Part shown: positions 36,007-44,075 of the stretch, one piece after another | How positions within the stretch are numbered: position 1 is the stretch's first letter | How the letters are laid out: each line of letters starts with the position of its first letter | Assembly: GCA_029238945.1 (NCBI GenBank) | Contig: JAQZBM010000002.1 | Location: forward strand, 1-48,706 | Origin: Clostridia bacterium | GTDB lineage: Bacteria; Bacillota; Clostridia; Lutisporales; Lutisporaceae | DNA: 48,706 bases | Direction of reading: 5' to 3' | Made by a program: the position numbers and the translations under genes | The notes under the pieces: generated by a model | Databases searched by the model: none | Seen by the model: the letters and a program-made list of their open reading frames with translations, nothing else | Told to the model about the DNA's origin: nothing

Positions 36007-36306
36007 ATGGTTTTCATTTTCATAATGATAATTGCTATACTATGCTTTACAGCTCTCTCAAATGCAAGATTGATAAGCAGCAAGAGGGCGCTAATGGGCT
36101 GCTCAAAAATAATAATAGCTTTTATTAAGAGCGCACAGGTGTTATTTGGGGAAGTCGCAGCAGCGCTTGTTTCAATTTATTTAGTTCATTTAGCAAGCAA
36201 CAATCATTTTGTGATTGACTACTATATTCTCTTTTTATTCAGTTCTATGATTCTTATTATCTACCATATCTTTAAAATGGCAAGATGTTCTTCTGCAATT
36301 TCTTAA
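36007..36306 (+). CDS. Small membrane protein upstream of secA2
   Basis: Not recognised. The 99-residue product has three likely membrane helices: about 2-20, 40-64 (SAQVLFGEVAAALVSIYLVHLA) and 70-90. AAAGGAG lies 8 nt before the ATG. It starts 210 nt after dbpA, past a repeat, and ends 75 nt before the accessory secA gene in the same direction with no clear terminator, so the two may be cotranscribed and could act together at the membrane. Confidence 0.65.
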   Translation: MVFIFIMIIAILCFTALSNARLISSKRALMGCSKIIIAFIKSAQVLFGEVAAALVSIYLVHLASNNHFVIDYYILFLFSSMILIIYHIFKMARCSSAIS

Positions 36307-36381
36307 TGTCGGGAAAATAAAGCTATACAGTTCACCTTTAGACAAGGTGTTATTTGTATTGCATTTTGCAGGAGGATAACT

Positions 36382-38775
36382 ATGAAAAACAAGCTATTAA
36401 CTCTTTCTCAATGTATAAAGAAAATAAACAGTTCTATAGAATATGATATAAGGCCTCTTCAGAATATGCTTGCTGAAGTAAATCGCATAAGACTTGATGA
36501 CTTATCATCAGAGGCCCTTAAGCTAAAGTCTTTGGAGCTGAAACATAAGGCACTGCAAGGAGTTCCCTTGGACTGTATAATGACAGAGGCCTATGCCTTA
36601 GTGAGAGAGGTTTCAAAGAGGGTCTTAAGAATGAACCCTTTTGATGGTCAAATAATGGCAGCTGTGGCACTGCATCAGCGTGATGTAGTAGAAATGCAAA
36701 CAGGGGAGGGTAAGACCCTGGCCGCAGTAATGCCGGCTTATTTGAATGCCTTGACAGGAAAAGGGGTTCATGTGCTTACCTTCAACGATTATCTTGCAGC
36801 CAGGGATGCCAAGTTGATGGGCCCTATATATGAGTTCCTTGGAATGAGCACAGCTTTTGTAATCGAAGGCATGAGTATTCAGGAGCGGAGGAAGGCCTAT
36901 CAGGCTGATATCACTTATGTAACAGCTAAGGAAGCAGGCTTTGATTATTTGAGGGATTTCTTGTGCACTGATATAGAAGAAATGGTGCATAGGGAGCTTA
37001 ACTTTGCCATTATCGATGAGGCTGATTCTATATTGATAGATGAGGCCAGAATTCCCCTTGTAATTGCGGGTAATATTGAGGAAAATGTAAAGCAATACAC
37101 GGATTTAAGCTATTTTGTGAGGAGCTTGACGCCGGGTCAAGACTATGAGGTGGATGAGTATGGAACCAATGTTTACTTTACAGATTTGGGCTTATGCAAT
37201 GCAGAAGCAGCTTTGCACTGCGGCAACATTTTTGACAGCCACAACCTAGAGCTCCTTGCCAGGCTGAATTGTGCCTTGTATGCCGAGGTGCTGCTTAAGA
37301 GAGATAAGGATTACATAGTTAGAGACGGTAAGGTTGAAATAGTTGATGAATTTACCGGGCGCATTGCAGATAAAAGGCATTGGCCTGATAATCTTCACGC
37401 AGCAGTAGAGGCTAAAGAAGGGATACCTTCGGGTTCTAAAGGCAAGATATTGGGTTCTATTGCTTTACAGCACTTTATAAGTATGTATGCCGGAATTTCG
37501 GGAATGACAGGTACAGCCGAAACCGCGGCAAAGGAGCTTATGGAATTCTACAATCTTAGGGTTGTAGTAATACCGACTAACAAACCCTGCATCAGGAAGG
37601 ACCATGAGGATGAAGTCTTTATAGATAAGGCTGCTAAGCATAGAGCCATTGTGTGTGAAGTTATTAAGGCCCATGGGAAACAACAACCGGTCCTTATAGG
37701 CACCTGCAGTGTAGAAGAATCAGAGCAGCTGGCTGAATTATTAAAAGCAGAGGGAATAAGCTGTAATGTCTTGAATGCGAAGAATGATGCAGAGGAAGCA
37801 GAGATAATAGCAAGGGCCGGAGAGCTTGGCACCGTGACAGTATCTACTAATATGGCGGGCAGGGGAGTAGACATAAAGCTCGGAGGTGTCGATGAGAGCC
37901 TGCATGACAAGGTGGCTGCCTTGGGAGGACTTTATGTTATAAGCACTAACCGTCATGAAAGCAGAAGAGTAGATAATCAGCTTAAGGGCAGGGCCGGGCG
38001 TCAGGGAGATCCGGGAGAAAGCAGATTTTTTATCAGCTTGGAGGACGAATGGTTAAAGAAGTATGATATACTCAAAGTTCTTCATATAGATTTTTCGAAT
38101 ATAAGGCCTGAAGCTCTCAAAAACAACCCGGAAATCAGGCGTTTCATAGAAGGAGGGCAGAGGATAGTGGAGGGCTATAACTCGGACCTTCGGTCACAGC
38201 AGTGGAAATATTCGTTTATATTGGAACAGCAGAGACGCGTTATCCATAGGCGGCGACAAGAGCTATTAGCCGGCAAGGCCATACCCCGGCTTTTGCTTCA
38301 GAAATCCGCAGAGAAATATGCAAGGCTTCAAGACTTGTACGGAATTAAGCTGCTGCACCAGGTAGAGATACAGCTTACGCTGTATTATATCAACAAGCAC
38401 TGGGCGGATTACTTGGACTATATATCTTATATTCGTGAAAGCATACATTTGGTTGTAATCGGAGGGCAAAACCCATTATATGAATACAATAAGAGAGCAG
38501 TTGAAGCCTTTGAAGAAATGCTTGGCAATATCGAACAGGATATTGTGAGTACCTTTGAAGCAGCAAGTGTAACTGAGAGAGGGATAGATATTGAAAGACT
38601 AGGACTAAAGGCTCCTTCATCTACCTGGACCTACCTTATAAACGAGAGCCCTGATCAGTTTAGTAATTTGCCCTTCTTGGTTAAAACACTCTCAAATGCA
38701 ATTAAAGGGCCCTTGTTTACAATTCGCTCTCTTTATGACGGGCTTAAAAAAAGGATGAGAATGATGATAGAGTAA
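36382..38775 (+). CDS. secA2: Accessory Sec ATPase (SecA2-like)
   Basis: A 797-residue SecA-family motor. Motifs: Walker A MQTGEGKTL (about 105-113), IIDEADSILIDEARIPL (DEAD box, about 213-229), the preprotein-crosslinking region, TNMAGRGVDIKLGG and NRHESRRVDNQLKGRAGRQGDPGESRFF. It lacks the C-terminal Zn-binding SEC-C cysteine motif, and the wing and linker regions are divergent, pointing to the accessory SecA rather than the housekeeping one. The C-terminal SSTWTYLINESPDQF stretch resembles that of other accessory SecAs. AGGAGG precedes the ATG. No secY2 or glycoprotein substrate gene is near. Its substrate is unknown. Confidence 0.88.
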   Translation: MKNKLLTLSQCIKKINSSIEYDIRPLQNMLAEVNRIRLDDLSSEALKLKSLELKHKALQGVPLDCIMTEAYALVREVSKRVLRMNPFDGQIMAAVALHQRDVVEMQTGEGKTLAAVMPAYLNALTGKGVHVLTFNDYLAARDAKLMGPIYEFLGMSTAFVIEGMSIQERRKAYQADITYVTAKEAGFDYLRDFLCTDIEEMVHRELNFAIIDEADSILIDEARIPLVIAGNIEENVKQYTDLSYFVRSLTPGQDYEVDEYGTNVYFTDLGLCNAEAALHCGNIFDSHNLELLARLNCALYAEVLLKRDKDYIVRDGKVEIVDEFTGRIADKRHWPDNLHAAVEAKEGIPSGSKGKILGSIALQHFISMYAGISGMTGTAETAAKELMEFYNLRVVVIPTNKPCIRKDHEDEVFIDKAAKHRAIVCEVIKAHGKQQPVLIGTCSVEESEQLAELLKAEGISCNVLNAKNDAEEAEIIARAGELGTVTVSTNMAGRGVDIKLGGVDESLHDKVAALGGLYVISTNRHESRRVDNQLKGRAGRQGDPGESRFFISLEDEWLKKYDILKVLHIDFSNIRPEALKNNPEIRRFIEGGQRIVEGYNSDLRSQQWKYSFILEQQRRVIHRRRQELLAGKAIPRLLLQKSAEKYARLQDLYGIKLLHQVEIQLTLYYINKHWADYLDYISYIRESIHLVVIGGQNPLYEYNKRAVEAFEEMLGNIEQDIVSTFEAASVTERGIDIERLGLKAPSSTWTYLINESPDQFSNLPFLVKTLSNAIKGPLFTIRSLYDGLKKRMRMMIE

Positions 38776-38786
38776 AGGCATGGCAC

Positions 38787-38822
38787 AAAAGGAGTCATCA
38801 ACCCAATGATGACTCCTTTTTA
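38787..38822. terminator. Terminator after secA2
   Basis: AAAAGGAGTCATCA and TGATGACTCCTTTT form a perfect 14-bp stem with a 6-nt loop; T-rich on the plus side. It also serves the convergent gene. Confidence 0.93.
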
Positions 38823-38834
38823 TACAAAGAAAAG

Positions 38835-39101
38835 CTATTGTACTTTCTTGATAAAGTTTTCTCCTCCGCTTAATCGATAGGATACCTTGTCTTGCTGTCT
38901 CAGCTTTGTCAGAAGCTCAACTATGTATTCCGACGGCACTCTTTCCTTTATGAACTTACCTATAGAGCCTTCATAAAAAACTACACCTGTTTGCGGAAAG
39001 TTCTCATCATAAATCCTAATCTTCATGTTCAGTAAGTTTACATCCAAATAAACATCGTAATCTCTATGAGCATCATAGATTACAGCCTTAACCTTCTTCA
39101 T
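38835..39101 (-). CDS. Small hypothetical protein
   Basis: Not recognised. An 88-residue soluble protein, mostly beta in its first half (VKAVIYDAHRDYDVYLDVNLLNMKIRIYDENF) with a helical end (PSEYIVELLTKLRQQDKVSYRL). AAGGAGG lies about 6 nt before the ATG. It is monocistronic and divergent from the DUF2785 gene. Confidence 0.7.
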   Translation of the reverse strand: MKKVKAVIYDAHRDYDVYLDVNLLNMKIRIYDENFPQTGVVFYEGSIGKFIKERVPSEYIVELLTKLRQQDKVSYRLSGGENFIKKVQ

Positions 39102-39222
39102 AATATTCCTCCTTGCATATATATCTAACTTATATTATATCACGTTCATTTCTTAATACTCAGGCTATAAATTTCCAATAATATCCTATATAATGGTAAT
39201 GTATTGAAAAGGAGGAATGAAT

Positions 39223-40077
39223 ATGGAGCGTATACAACAGCTTAAGGAACAGCTGCAGGCTTTGAGAGATAAGGATTGGAAGATGCCTGAGGGACTTGAG
39301 CTCTACCCGTTGGCTATGGAGGCTATGTCCAATATTGGGACCACGGACCCTGTACTTAGAGATGAGCTTATATTGGAATTCTTATTTGTATTGATAACAG
39401 AAAGACTCTTGTCAAAAGAGCAGATAAAGGAGCTTCTGTCTTCTTGCCTAAGCGAGAAGCATCTGTTTTACAAACTGGGAGAAAAAGAGGATGACTCAAT
39501 ATTCAACAGAGCCTTCACTATACTGATTGTACGTGCCATTTTATACTACCATAGGAATTTTGGAGAGGATCTGCTGAATAAAGAAGAGATTCAAAAAGTC
39601 TTTGATGATGCGCTTAGGTTTGTAAGGCAGGAGAAGGACCTGCGGGGCTATGTCAAGGACAAGGGCTGGGCACATGCTATGGCGCATTCGGGAGATGCCC
39701 TCAGGGCGCTGGCTTTATGCAATGAATTGAGCCCGGACCAGCTGCTTGAGATTTTGGAGGTTATAAGGGAAAAGGTCAGCATCTATAATTATGTGTATAT
39801 CAATGAGGAAGCTGAGCGGCTGACTTCTGTAGTCATCAATATTATCCATAGGAATGTGATAAGGGAGGAGAAAATCGTAAACTGGATAAGAAGCTTCGGC
39901 AATTTAGAAGTTCCAAGCAGCTTGCCCGAAAGGCACTATTGGAAGGAAAACATTAAGAATTTTCTCCGCAGCATGTATTTCAGACTTAAGTTTAAAAAGG
40001 AGTCTGAAGCATACTTGCAAGCCATAGAAGAAACGCAAAACAAGCTCAACGAGTTTTTCAACAATCTGAAAGCTTAA
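39223..40077 (+). CDS. DUF2785-family protein
   Basis: A 284-residue, probably all-helical cytoplasmic protein. The KDKGWAHAMAHSGDALRAL segment (about residues 145-165) with paired histidines, and the DPVLRDEL block near the start, fit the DUF2785 family, which has no proven function. ATG 39223 is chosen because GGAGG at 39211-39215 is 7 nt upstream; ATG 39217 is too close. Many charged residues and a lysine-rich C-terminus suggest a soluble protein. Confidence 0.82.
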   Translation: MERIQQLKEQLQALRDKDWKMPEGLELYPLAMEAMSNIGTTDPVLRDELILEFLFVLITERLLSKEQIKELLSSCLSEKHLFYKLGEKEDDSIFNRAFTILIVRAILYYHRNFGEDLLNKEEIQKVFDDALRFVRQEKDLRGYVKDKGWAHAMAHSGDALRALALCNELSPDQLLEILEVIREKVSIYNYVYINEEAERLTSVVINIIHRNVIREEKIVNWIRSFGNLEVPSSLPERHYWKENIKNFLRSMYFRLKFKKESEAYLQAIEETQNKLNEFFNNLKA

Positions 40078-40172
40078 TTTGTACTATTGGAAGATAAAAT
40101 TTTTATACCAAGGCGGTGTCTGTGCTTTTGAGCATGCTTATTCTTTGAAGGATATCAATTATAGAGATTAGG

Positions 40173-40202
40173 TGGGACAAGGAGACTGTACGTTGTCTCA
40201 CA
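40173..40202. repeat. Degenerate REP-like hairpin
   Basis: TGGGACAAGG (40173-40182) can pair with CGTTGTCTCA (40191-40200) with one mismatch and one wobble pair. It is related to the perfect copy at 35821, sharing GGGACAAGG-GAC and TTGTC. It lies in the 229-base gap before the AAA ATPase gene, which otherwise shows nothing. Confidence 0.55.
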
Positions 40203-40306
40203 GGTTACTTATAAAAATATATTTAAGTGCGGAAAAGTATTAAAAATACGTATAAATATTGACTTAAAGTTAATAACATGGATATAATTGGTATTGAGGT
40301 GATACG

Positions 40307-41617
40307 ATGAGAAGGAAAATAACATCGCACTTATTGAAGTGGAAAGAACAAGGTACCAGACGAAAACCTCTGGTACTATATGGCGCCAGACAGGTTGGTA
40401 AAACTTATATAATCAAAGAGTTTGGGCTGGAAAATTATAAAAATGTAGTTTATGTAAATTTTGAGACCAACTTATCTATTGCTGGAGATTTCGAAAGAAA
40501 TATATCACCAGAGTTGATTATTAATAGATTGGAGCTATATTACAATGCGAAAATAATTCCAGGGGAGACACTAATATTTTTTGACGAAATTCAGTCATGT
40601 GAAAGAGCATTGACATCCCTTAAGTATTTTTGCGAAGATGCACCGGAATATCATATTATTGCTGCAGGAAGCTTGCTGGGAGTTGCAATAAATAGAGAAA
40701 AGTATTCCTTCCCGGTAGGTAAAGTAGATTTAGCAACACTCTACCCTCTTGATTTTGAAGAATACCTGTGGGCACTTGGCAGAGAAAGTCTTGTGGAAGA
40801 AATAAAAAATGGATACCAAGATAATATGCCATTATCAGAAGCACTCCACAATTTGGCACTGGAGCTATACAAGGAATATTTGATTGTAGGTGGAATGCCG
40901 GCAGCAGTAGTGGCTTACATCAAGAATAAAAGAATACTGGATTCAGGTAGTGAACAAAGACTGATACTGGACACTTATATAGCAGATATGGCAAAGTATG
41001 CTACAAGCGCTGAGACTACAAAAATAATGGCTGCATTCAATTCAATACCTGCACAGCTTGCTAAGGATAATAAAAAGTTTCAGTATAAAGTGGTTCAACG
41101 TGGTGGGTCTGCTACTATCTTTGGAGCGTCAATAGACTGGCTTTGTGCCTCTGGGGTCGTAATAAAATGCAATAAGATTGAACATGGCTTTATGCCTCCT
41201 TCTGTATATCAAATATTTAGCAGCTTTAAGCTGTATATGAGTGATCCGGGATTGCTGACATCAAAGTCCGGTATATCACCGCATAATATTCTTAATACAA
41301 TTGAGGCTAACAACACCTTTGTAGGAGCTATTGCTGAAAATTACGTAGCAGCGGCTCTTCAAGTCAATGGCTTCGATTTATATTATTGGGAATCTGAGAA
41401 TAAGGCGGAAATGGATTTTGTAATACAAGACGGTGAAATGATAATTCCGATTGAGGTCAAGGCCGGAACAAATACCAGGTCAAGGAGTGTGGCAGTGTAT
41501 TGCAGTAAATACAACCCTCCTTTTACAATTAGGATATCTGCAAAAAACTTTGGTTATGAAAACGGTATAAAATCTGTGCCGCTATATGCAGTATTCTGCA
41601 TAAGGAAAATACGTTGA
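40307..41617 (+). CDS. AAA_14/DUF4143 ATPase with nuclease-like C-terminus
   Basis: A 436-residue protein with the AAA_14 P-loop domain (Walker A GARQVGKT at 26-33, Walker B LIFFDEIQ at about 88-95, sensor AAGSLLGV) and a C-terminal DUF4143 domain that ends in a PD-(D/E)XK-like strand, MDFVIQDGEMIIPIEVKAG. Such proteins are common in anaerobes and archaea in variable copy number; the function is not known, though defence or toxin-like roles have been proposed. GAGGTG precedes the ATG. Codon and base use are somewhat more AT-rich by eye than in neighbours, and it is next to REP-like repeats, so it may have been acquired. Confidence 0.9.
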   Translation: MRRKITSHLLKWKEQGTRRKPLVLYGARQVGKTYIIKEFGLENYKNVVYVNFETNLSIAGDFERNISPELIINRLELYYNAKIIPGETLIFFDEIQSCERALTSLKYFCEDAPEYHIIAAGSLLGVAINREKYSFPVGKVDLATLYPLDFEEYLWALGRESLVEEIKNGYQDNMPLSEALHNLALELYKEYLIVGGMPAAVVAYIKNKRILDSGSEQRLILDTYIADMAKYATSAETTKIMAAFNSIPAQLAKDNKKFQYKVVQRGGSATIFGASIDWLCASGVVIKCNKIEHGFMPPSVYQIFSSFKLYMSDPGLLTSKSGISPHNILNTIEANNTFVGAIAENYVAAALQVNGFDLYYWESENKAEMDFVIQDGEMIIPIEVKAGTNTRSRSVAVYCSKYNPPFTIRISAKNFGYENGIKSVPLYAVFCIRKIR

Positions 41618-41671
41618 TTATTTTTCCAAAATAACATAGAATGGATATAGAAACTAAAGGAGAGATAAAAC

Positions 41672-41797
41672 ATGGCGTCAAATATCGGATTCAGCATAAT
41701 CGAATATATGGCCTACGCCCATGCTATTACAGCAAATTTTGGACTCCAAGGGGAAAGTGTGTCCAAAATTAAAGATTATGTAAATCTGATAGCATAA
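41672..41797 (+). CDS. 41-residue small protein
   Basis: Not recognised. The ATG at 41672 has AAAGGAGAG about 7-8 nt upstream and the frame runs MASNIGFSIIEYMAYAHAI... to ...YVNLIA with a TAA stop. A strong terminator follows 25 nt later. The product is partly hydrophobic and may form one helix. The good ribosome site and terminator argue that it is expressed. It could also be the 5' remnant of a longer lost gene. Confidence 0.5.
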   Translation: MASNIGFSIIEYMAYAHAITANFGLQGESVSKIKDYVNLIA

Positions 41798-41822
41798 AGC
41801 TTAATATAATTAGTGGATGTAA

Positions 41823-41856
41823 CCCCTAAGTAGAGCTTCTGCTTAGGGGTTTTTTA
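41823..41856 (+). terminator. Terminator after the small protein gene
   Basis: CCCCTAAG (41823-41830) pairs with CTTAGGGG (41842-41849), followed by seven T. Confidence 0.92.
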
Positions 41857-41914
41857 TGGGCACATTTGGTTGGGAGGGCAGCACGAAGCAGCTTAACTGA
41901 ATGGAGGAGAAATC

Positions 41915-43105
41915 ATGGAGAAAAATATACAACTAAAAAGAAATGTAACTCGCAACTATTTATATACATTACTTCAAAACATGGACTTTACCCGCGGCAT
42001 ATGGATGATATATCTGGCAGGCAAGGGTATGAGCTTAACTCAACTGGGCCTTCTGGAAACGATATTTCACATAACCTCCTTTACTATGGAGGTGCCTACA
42101 GGAGCCATAGCAGATATATTCGGAAGAAGGGTAAGCAGAATACTTGGTAGATTTGCATCCCTTATAAGCGTTATAATACTGCTTATGTCAAACAACTTCT
42201 ACATGTTTGCAGTGTCCTTCATATTTACCGCACTTTCTTACAATTTAGAGTCAGGGGCAGGAGATGCACTGATATATGACTCTCTGAAGGAAATTGGAGA
42301 AGAGGAGCAATTCATGAGGGTCAACGGCAACCGGGAGGTTTTCTATCAGACTGCAAGCACCATATCCTTCCTTATCGGTGGGATATTAGCCGTCAGAAGC
42401 TATGGCATTGCATTTACCTTGACTATATTAATAGGCTGTATTACAATCCTGCAGTCCTTTACCTTCAGGGAGCCCGGCGTAGGAGCGGTACAAAGGGCGG
42501 AGCACAGTGAGAACCTATTCATAAGACAGATTAAAGACAGCTTCAAGGTTATAGTAAAAAATCCAAGAGTAGGTACCCTTATAGTGTTTACTGAAATAAT
42601 TATGGCCTTTTCCACCTGTATCTTTTACTACCTGCAGAATTACTTGAAGGGAGACGGCTATAATGAGGCGGCAATAGGAATTATTTATGCCGTATCCTCT
42701 CTGGCTGCCGCTTTTACAGCCACTCAGACACACAGGATAGAAAGCCGGATAAAGGAGAAGGGCATACTTCTGCTTATGCCTATGGTAACAGTAGCCTGCA
42801 CATGGGGTATAGCTCTAAGCCGATATCACTATATTTTATTTATATTGCTAATGATGACAGAAGGCCTCATTTACGTTGCGGTAAGCGACTATGTAAACAA
42901 AATGATACCCAGTGAGAACCGGGCTACTATATTGTCTTTTGCCAGCATGGTATTCAGCTTTTTTATGATAATTCTGTTCCCCTTAATAGGAGTTATAGGA
43001 GACAGCTTCTCACTAAGAACTGCCTTTGTCTTCCTCGGCACTCTTGGCAGTATACTTGTATTGATTAACAGCTATTTGCTGCTGTCCAAGGGGAAAAGAC
43101 AGTGA
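41915..43105 (+). CDS. MFS transporter
   Basis: A 396-residue Major Facilitator with about 12 helices. The A-like motif between helices 2 and 3 reads GAIADIFGRRVSRILGR, and EVPTGAIAD is typical of small MFS exporters. The central loop after helix 6 (about 190-220) is short. GGAGG lies 7 nt before the ATG. A TetR regulator follows 84 nt downstream in the same direction; this gene may be its target too, but the operator boxes I see are upstream of the MMPL gene. Confidence 0.9.
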   Translation: MEKNIQLKRNVTRNYLYTLLQNMDFTRGIWMIYLAGKGMSLTQLGLLETIFHITSFTMEVPTGAIADIFGRRVSRILGRFASLISVIILLMSNNFYMFAVSFIFTALSYNLESGAGDALIYDSLKEIGEEEQFMRVNGNREVFYQTASTISFLIGGILAVRSYGIAFTLTILIGCITILQSFTFREPGVGAVQRAEHSENLFIRQIKDSFKVIVKNPRVGTLIVFTEIIMAFSTCIFYYLQNYLKGDGYNEAAIGIIYAVSSLAAAFTATQTHRIESRIKEKGILLLMPMVTVACTWGIALSRYHYILFILLMMTEGLIYVAVSDYVNKMIPSENRATILSFASMVFSFFMIILFPLIGVIGDSFSLRTAFVFLGTLGSILVLINSYLLLSKGKRQ

Positions 43106-43189
43106 TAAATCAAAATGCCAATTATATATTTTAATATTTAGGGTAATATGGTAGCATATAATTAACGCAGAGGACAAAGGAGGGAGACT

Positions 43190-43795
43190 ATGGACAATGA
43201 GGTTTTGGACACCAAAAGCAGGATACTCCAAGAGGCAATAGCAATCGTAGGCCTTAAAGGCGAATTCACCATCAGAGAAGTGGCGGAAAAAGCCGGAGTT
43301 AATGTTGCGTCTATAAACTACTACTTTGGAAACAAGAACAACCTCCTGAAGGAAGTGGAAAATTACTACTCGGATATTTTATATAAGACACAGCTGGAGA
43401 TTTTACAGGACGATAGTCTAAGCTCCGAAGACAAGCTGAAGGGCTGGGCTAAGAGCCTGATTGGTTTTATGTTTGAAAGCCCTGCTCTCATAGGCCTTAT
43501 AGTAAATATTGTCAATGAAGATAAGAGCTACAAGCCTATTCTGGTTCAAAAGATATATTTAAACAGTGAGCTGCAAGACATTATCCAAGACATCATAAAG
43601 GACGGCACAGGAATAACCGAAGAGAAGGTCCTGAAATTCAAATACCTTCAGTTCTTTTCCGGAATACTTGGCCCGGTAATAAGCAGAACGGTTGCCAACA
43701 CCTTCGGAGAAGGGAAAGGCGTATTTAATATAAACAGCTTAGAAGACTTAAGTGAATATATAGAAATACTGATAAGCGGTGTACTGACAAAATAA
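43190..43795 (+). CDS. TetR-family regulator of the second MMPL operon
   Basis: A 201-residue TetR protein with helix-turn-helix FTIREVAEKAGVNVASINYYFGNKNNLLKEVE (about residues 25-56), of the YYFGNK type. AGGAGGG precedes the ATG. It is upstream of the MMPL gene in the same direction but separated by its own terminator and a strong promoter with three tandem AAAC-N4-GTTT boxes, which are the best candidate binding sites for it. Confidence 0.92.
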   Translation: MDNEVLDTKSRILQEAIAIVGLKGEFTIREVAEKAGVNVASINYYFGNKNNLLKEVENYYSDILYKTQLEILQDDSLSSEDKLKGWAKSLIGFMFESPALIGLIVNIVNEDKSYKPILVQKIYLNSELQDIIQDIIKDGTGITEEKVLKFKYLQFFSGILGPVISRTVANTFGEGKGVFNINSLEDLSEYIEILISGVLTK

Positions 43796-43819
43796 GGCGT
43801 AATTGATGCCTTATTTAAC

Positions 43820-43883
43820 AGCCATTTGCGGAGCAAATCAGGCTAAAGGTGAAGGACTCGATGTCCTGAGCCTTTATTTTTTT
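43820..43883 (+). repeat. Two-hairpin repeat, copy 1 (acts as terminator)
   Basis: Hairpin I is AGCCATTTGC-GGA-GCAAAT-CA-GGCT; hairpin II is AAAGG-TGA-AGGAC-TCGAT-GTCCT-GAG-CCTTT, followed by a run of seven T. It lies just after the tetR stop codon and fits an intrinsic terminator. The same element recurs at 43975 and, in half, at 44037. Confidence 0.8.
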
Positions 43884-43899
43884 ATGGAAGCTATAAATA

Positions 43900-43928
43900 T
43901 TGACTATATGCATAAACTATAGTATTAT
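43900..43928 (+). promoter_or_regulatory. Promoter of the second MMPL operon
   Basis: TTGACT at 43900-43905, 17-nt spacer, TATTAT at 43923-43928. Transcription would start at about 43935, inside the operator array. Confidence 0.85.
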
Positions 43929-43930
43929 CT

Positions 43931-43968
43931 AAACGAAGGTTTAAAACAAGCGTTTAAAACAAATGTTT
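43931..43968. promoter_or_regulatory. Three tandem operator boxes AAAC-N4-GTTT
   Basis: AAACGAAGGTTT (43931-43942), AAACAAGCGTTT (43944-43955) and AAACAAATGTTT (43957-43968) follow each other every 13 bp. They start two bases after the -10, so binding would block transcription. The TetR gene just upstream is the likely source of the repressor. Confidence 0.82.
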
Positions 43969-43974
43969 ACTATA

Positions 43975-44030
43975 AGTCATTTGCGAAGCAAATCTGACTA
44001 AAAGTGAAGGACTCGATGTCCTGAGCTTTT
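43975..44030 (+). repeat. Two-hairpin repeat, copy 2 (in the MMPL leader)
   Basis: Hairpin I AGTCATTTGC-GAA-GCAAAT-CT-GACT; hairpin II AAAAG-TGA-AGGAC-TCGAT-GTCCT-GAG-CTTTT. Relative to copy 1 the outer pairs change together (GCC/GGC to GTC/GAC; AAAGG/CCTTT to AAAAG/CTTTT). It is within the transcribed leader and lacks a long T run. Confidence 0.8.
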
Positions 44031-44036
44031 ACTATA

Positions 44037-44068
44037 AGTCATTTGCCAAGCAAATCCGGCTAAAGGGG
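44037..44068 (+). repeat. Two-hairpin repeat, half copy 3 merging into the ribosome site
   Basis: Hairpin I AGTCATTTGC-CAA-GCAAAT-CC-GGCT (one wobble pair) at 44037-44061, then AAAGGGG, which is the start of hairpin II in the other copies but here serves as the ribosome site of the MMPL gene at 44076. Confidence 0.75.
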
Positions 44069-44075
44069 TTTTAAA

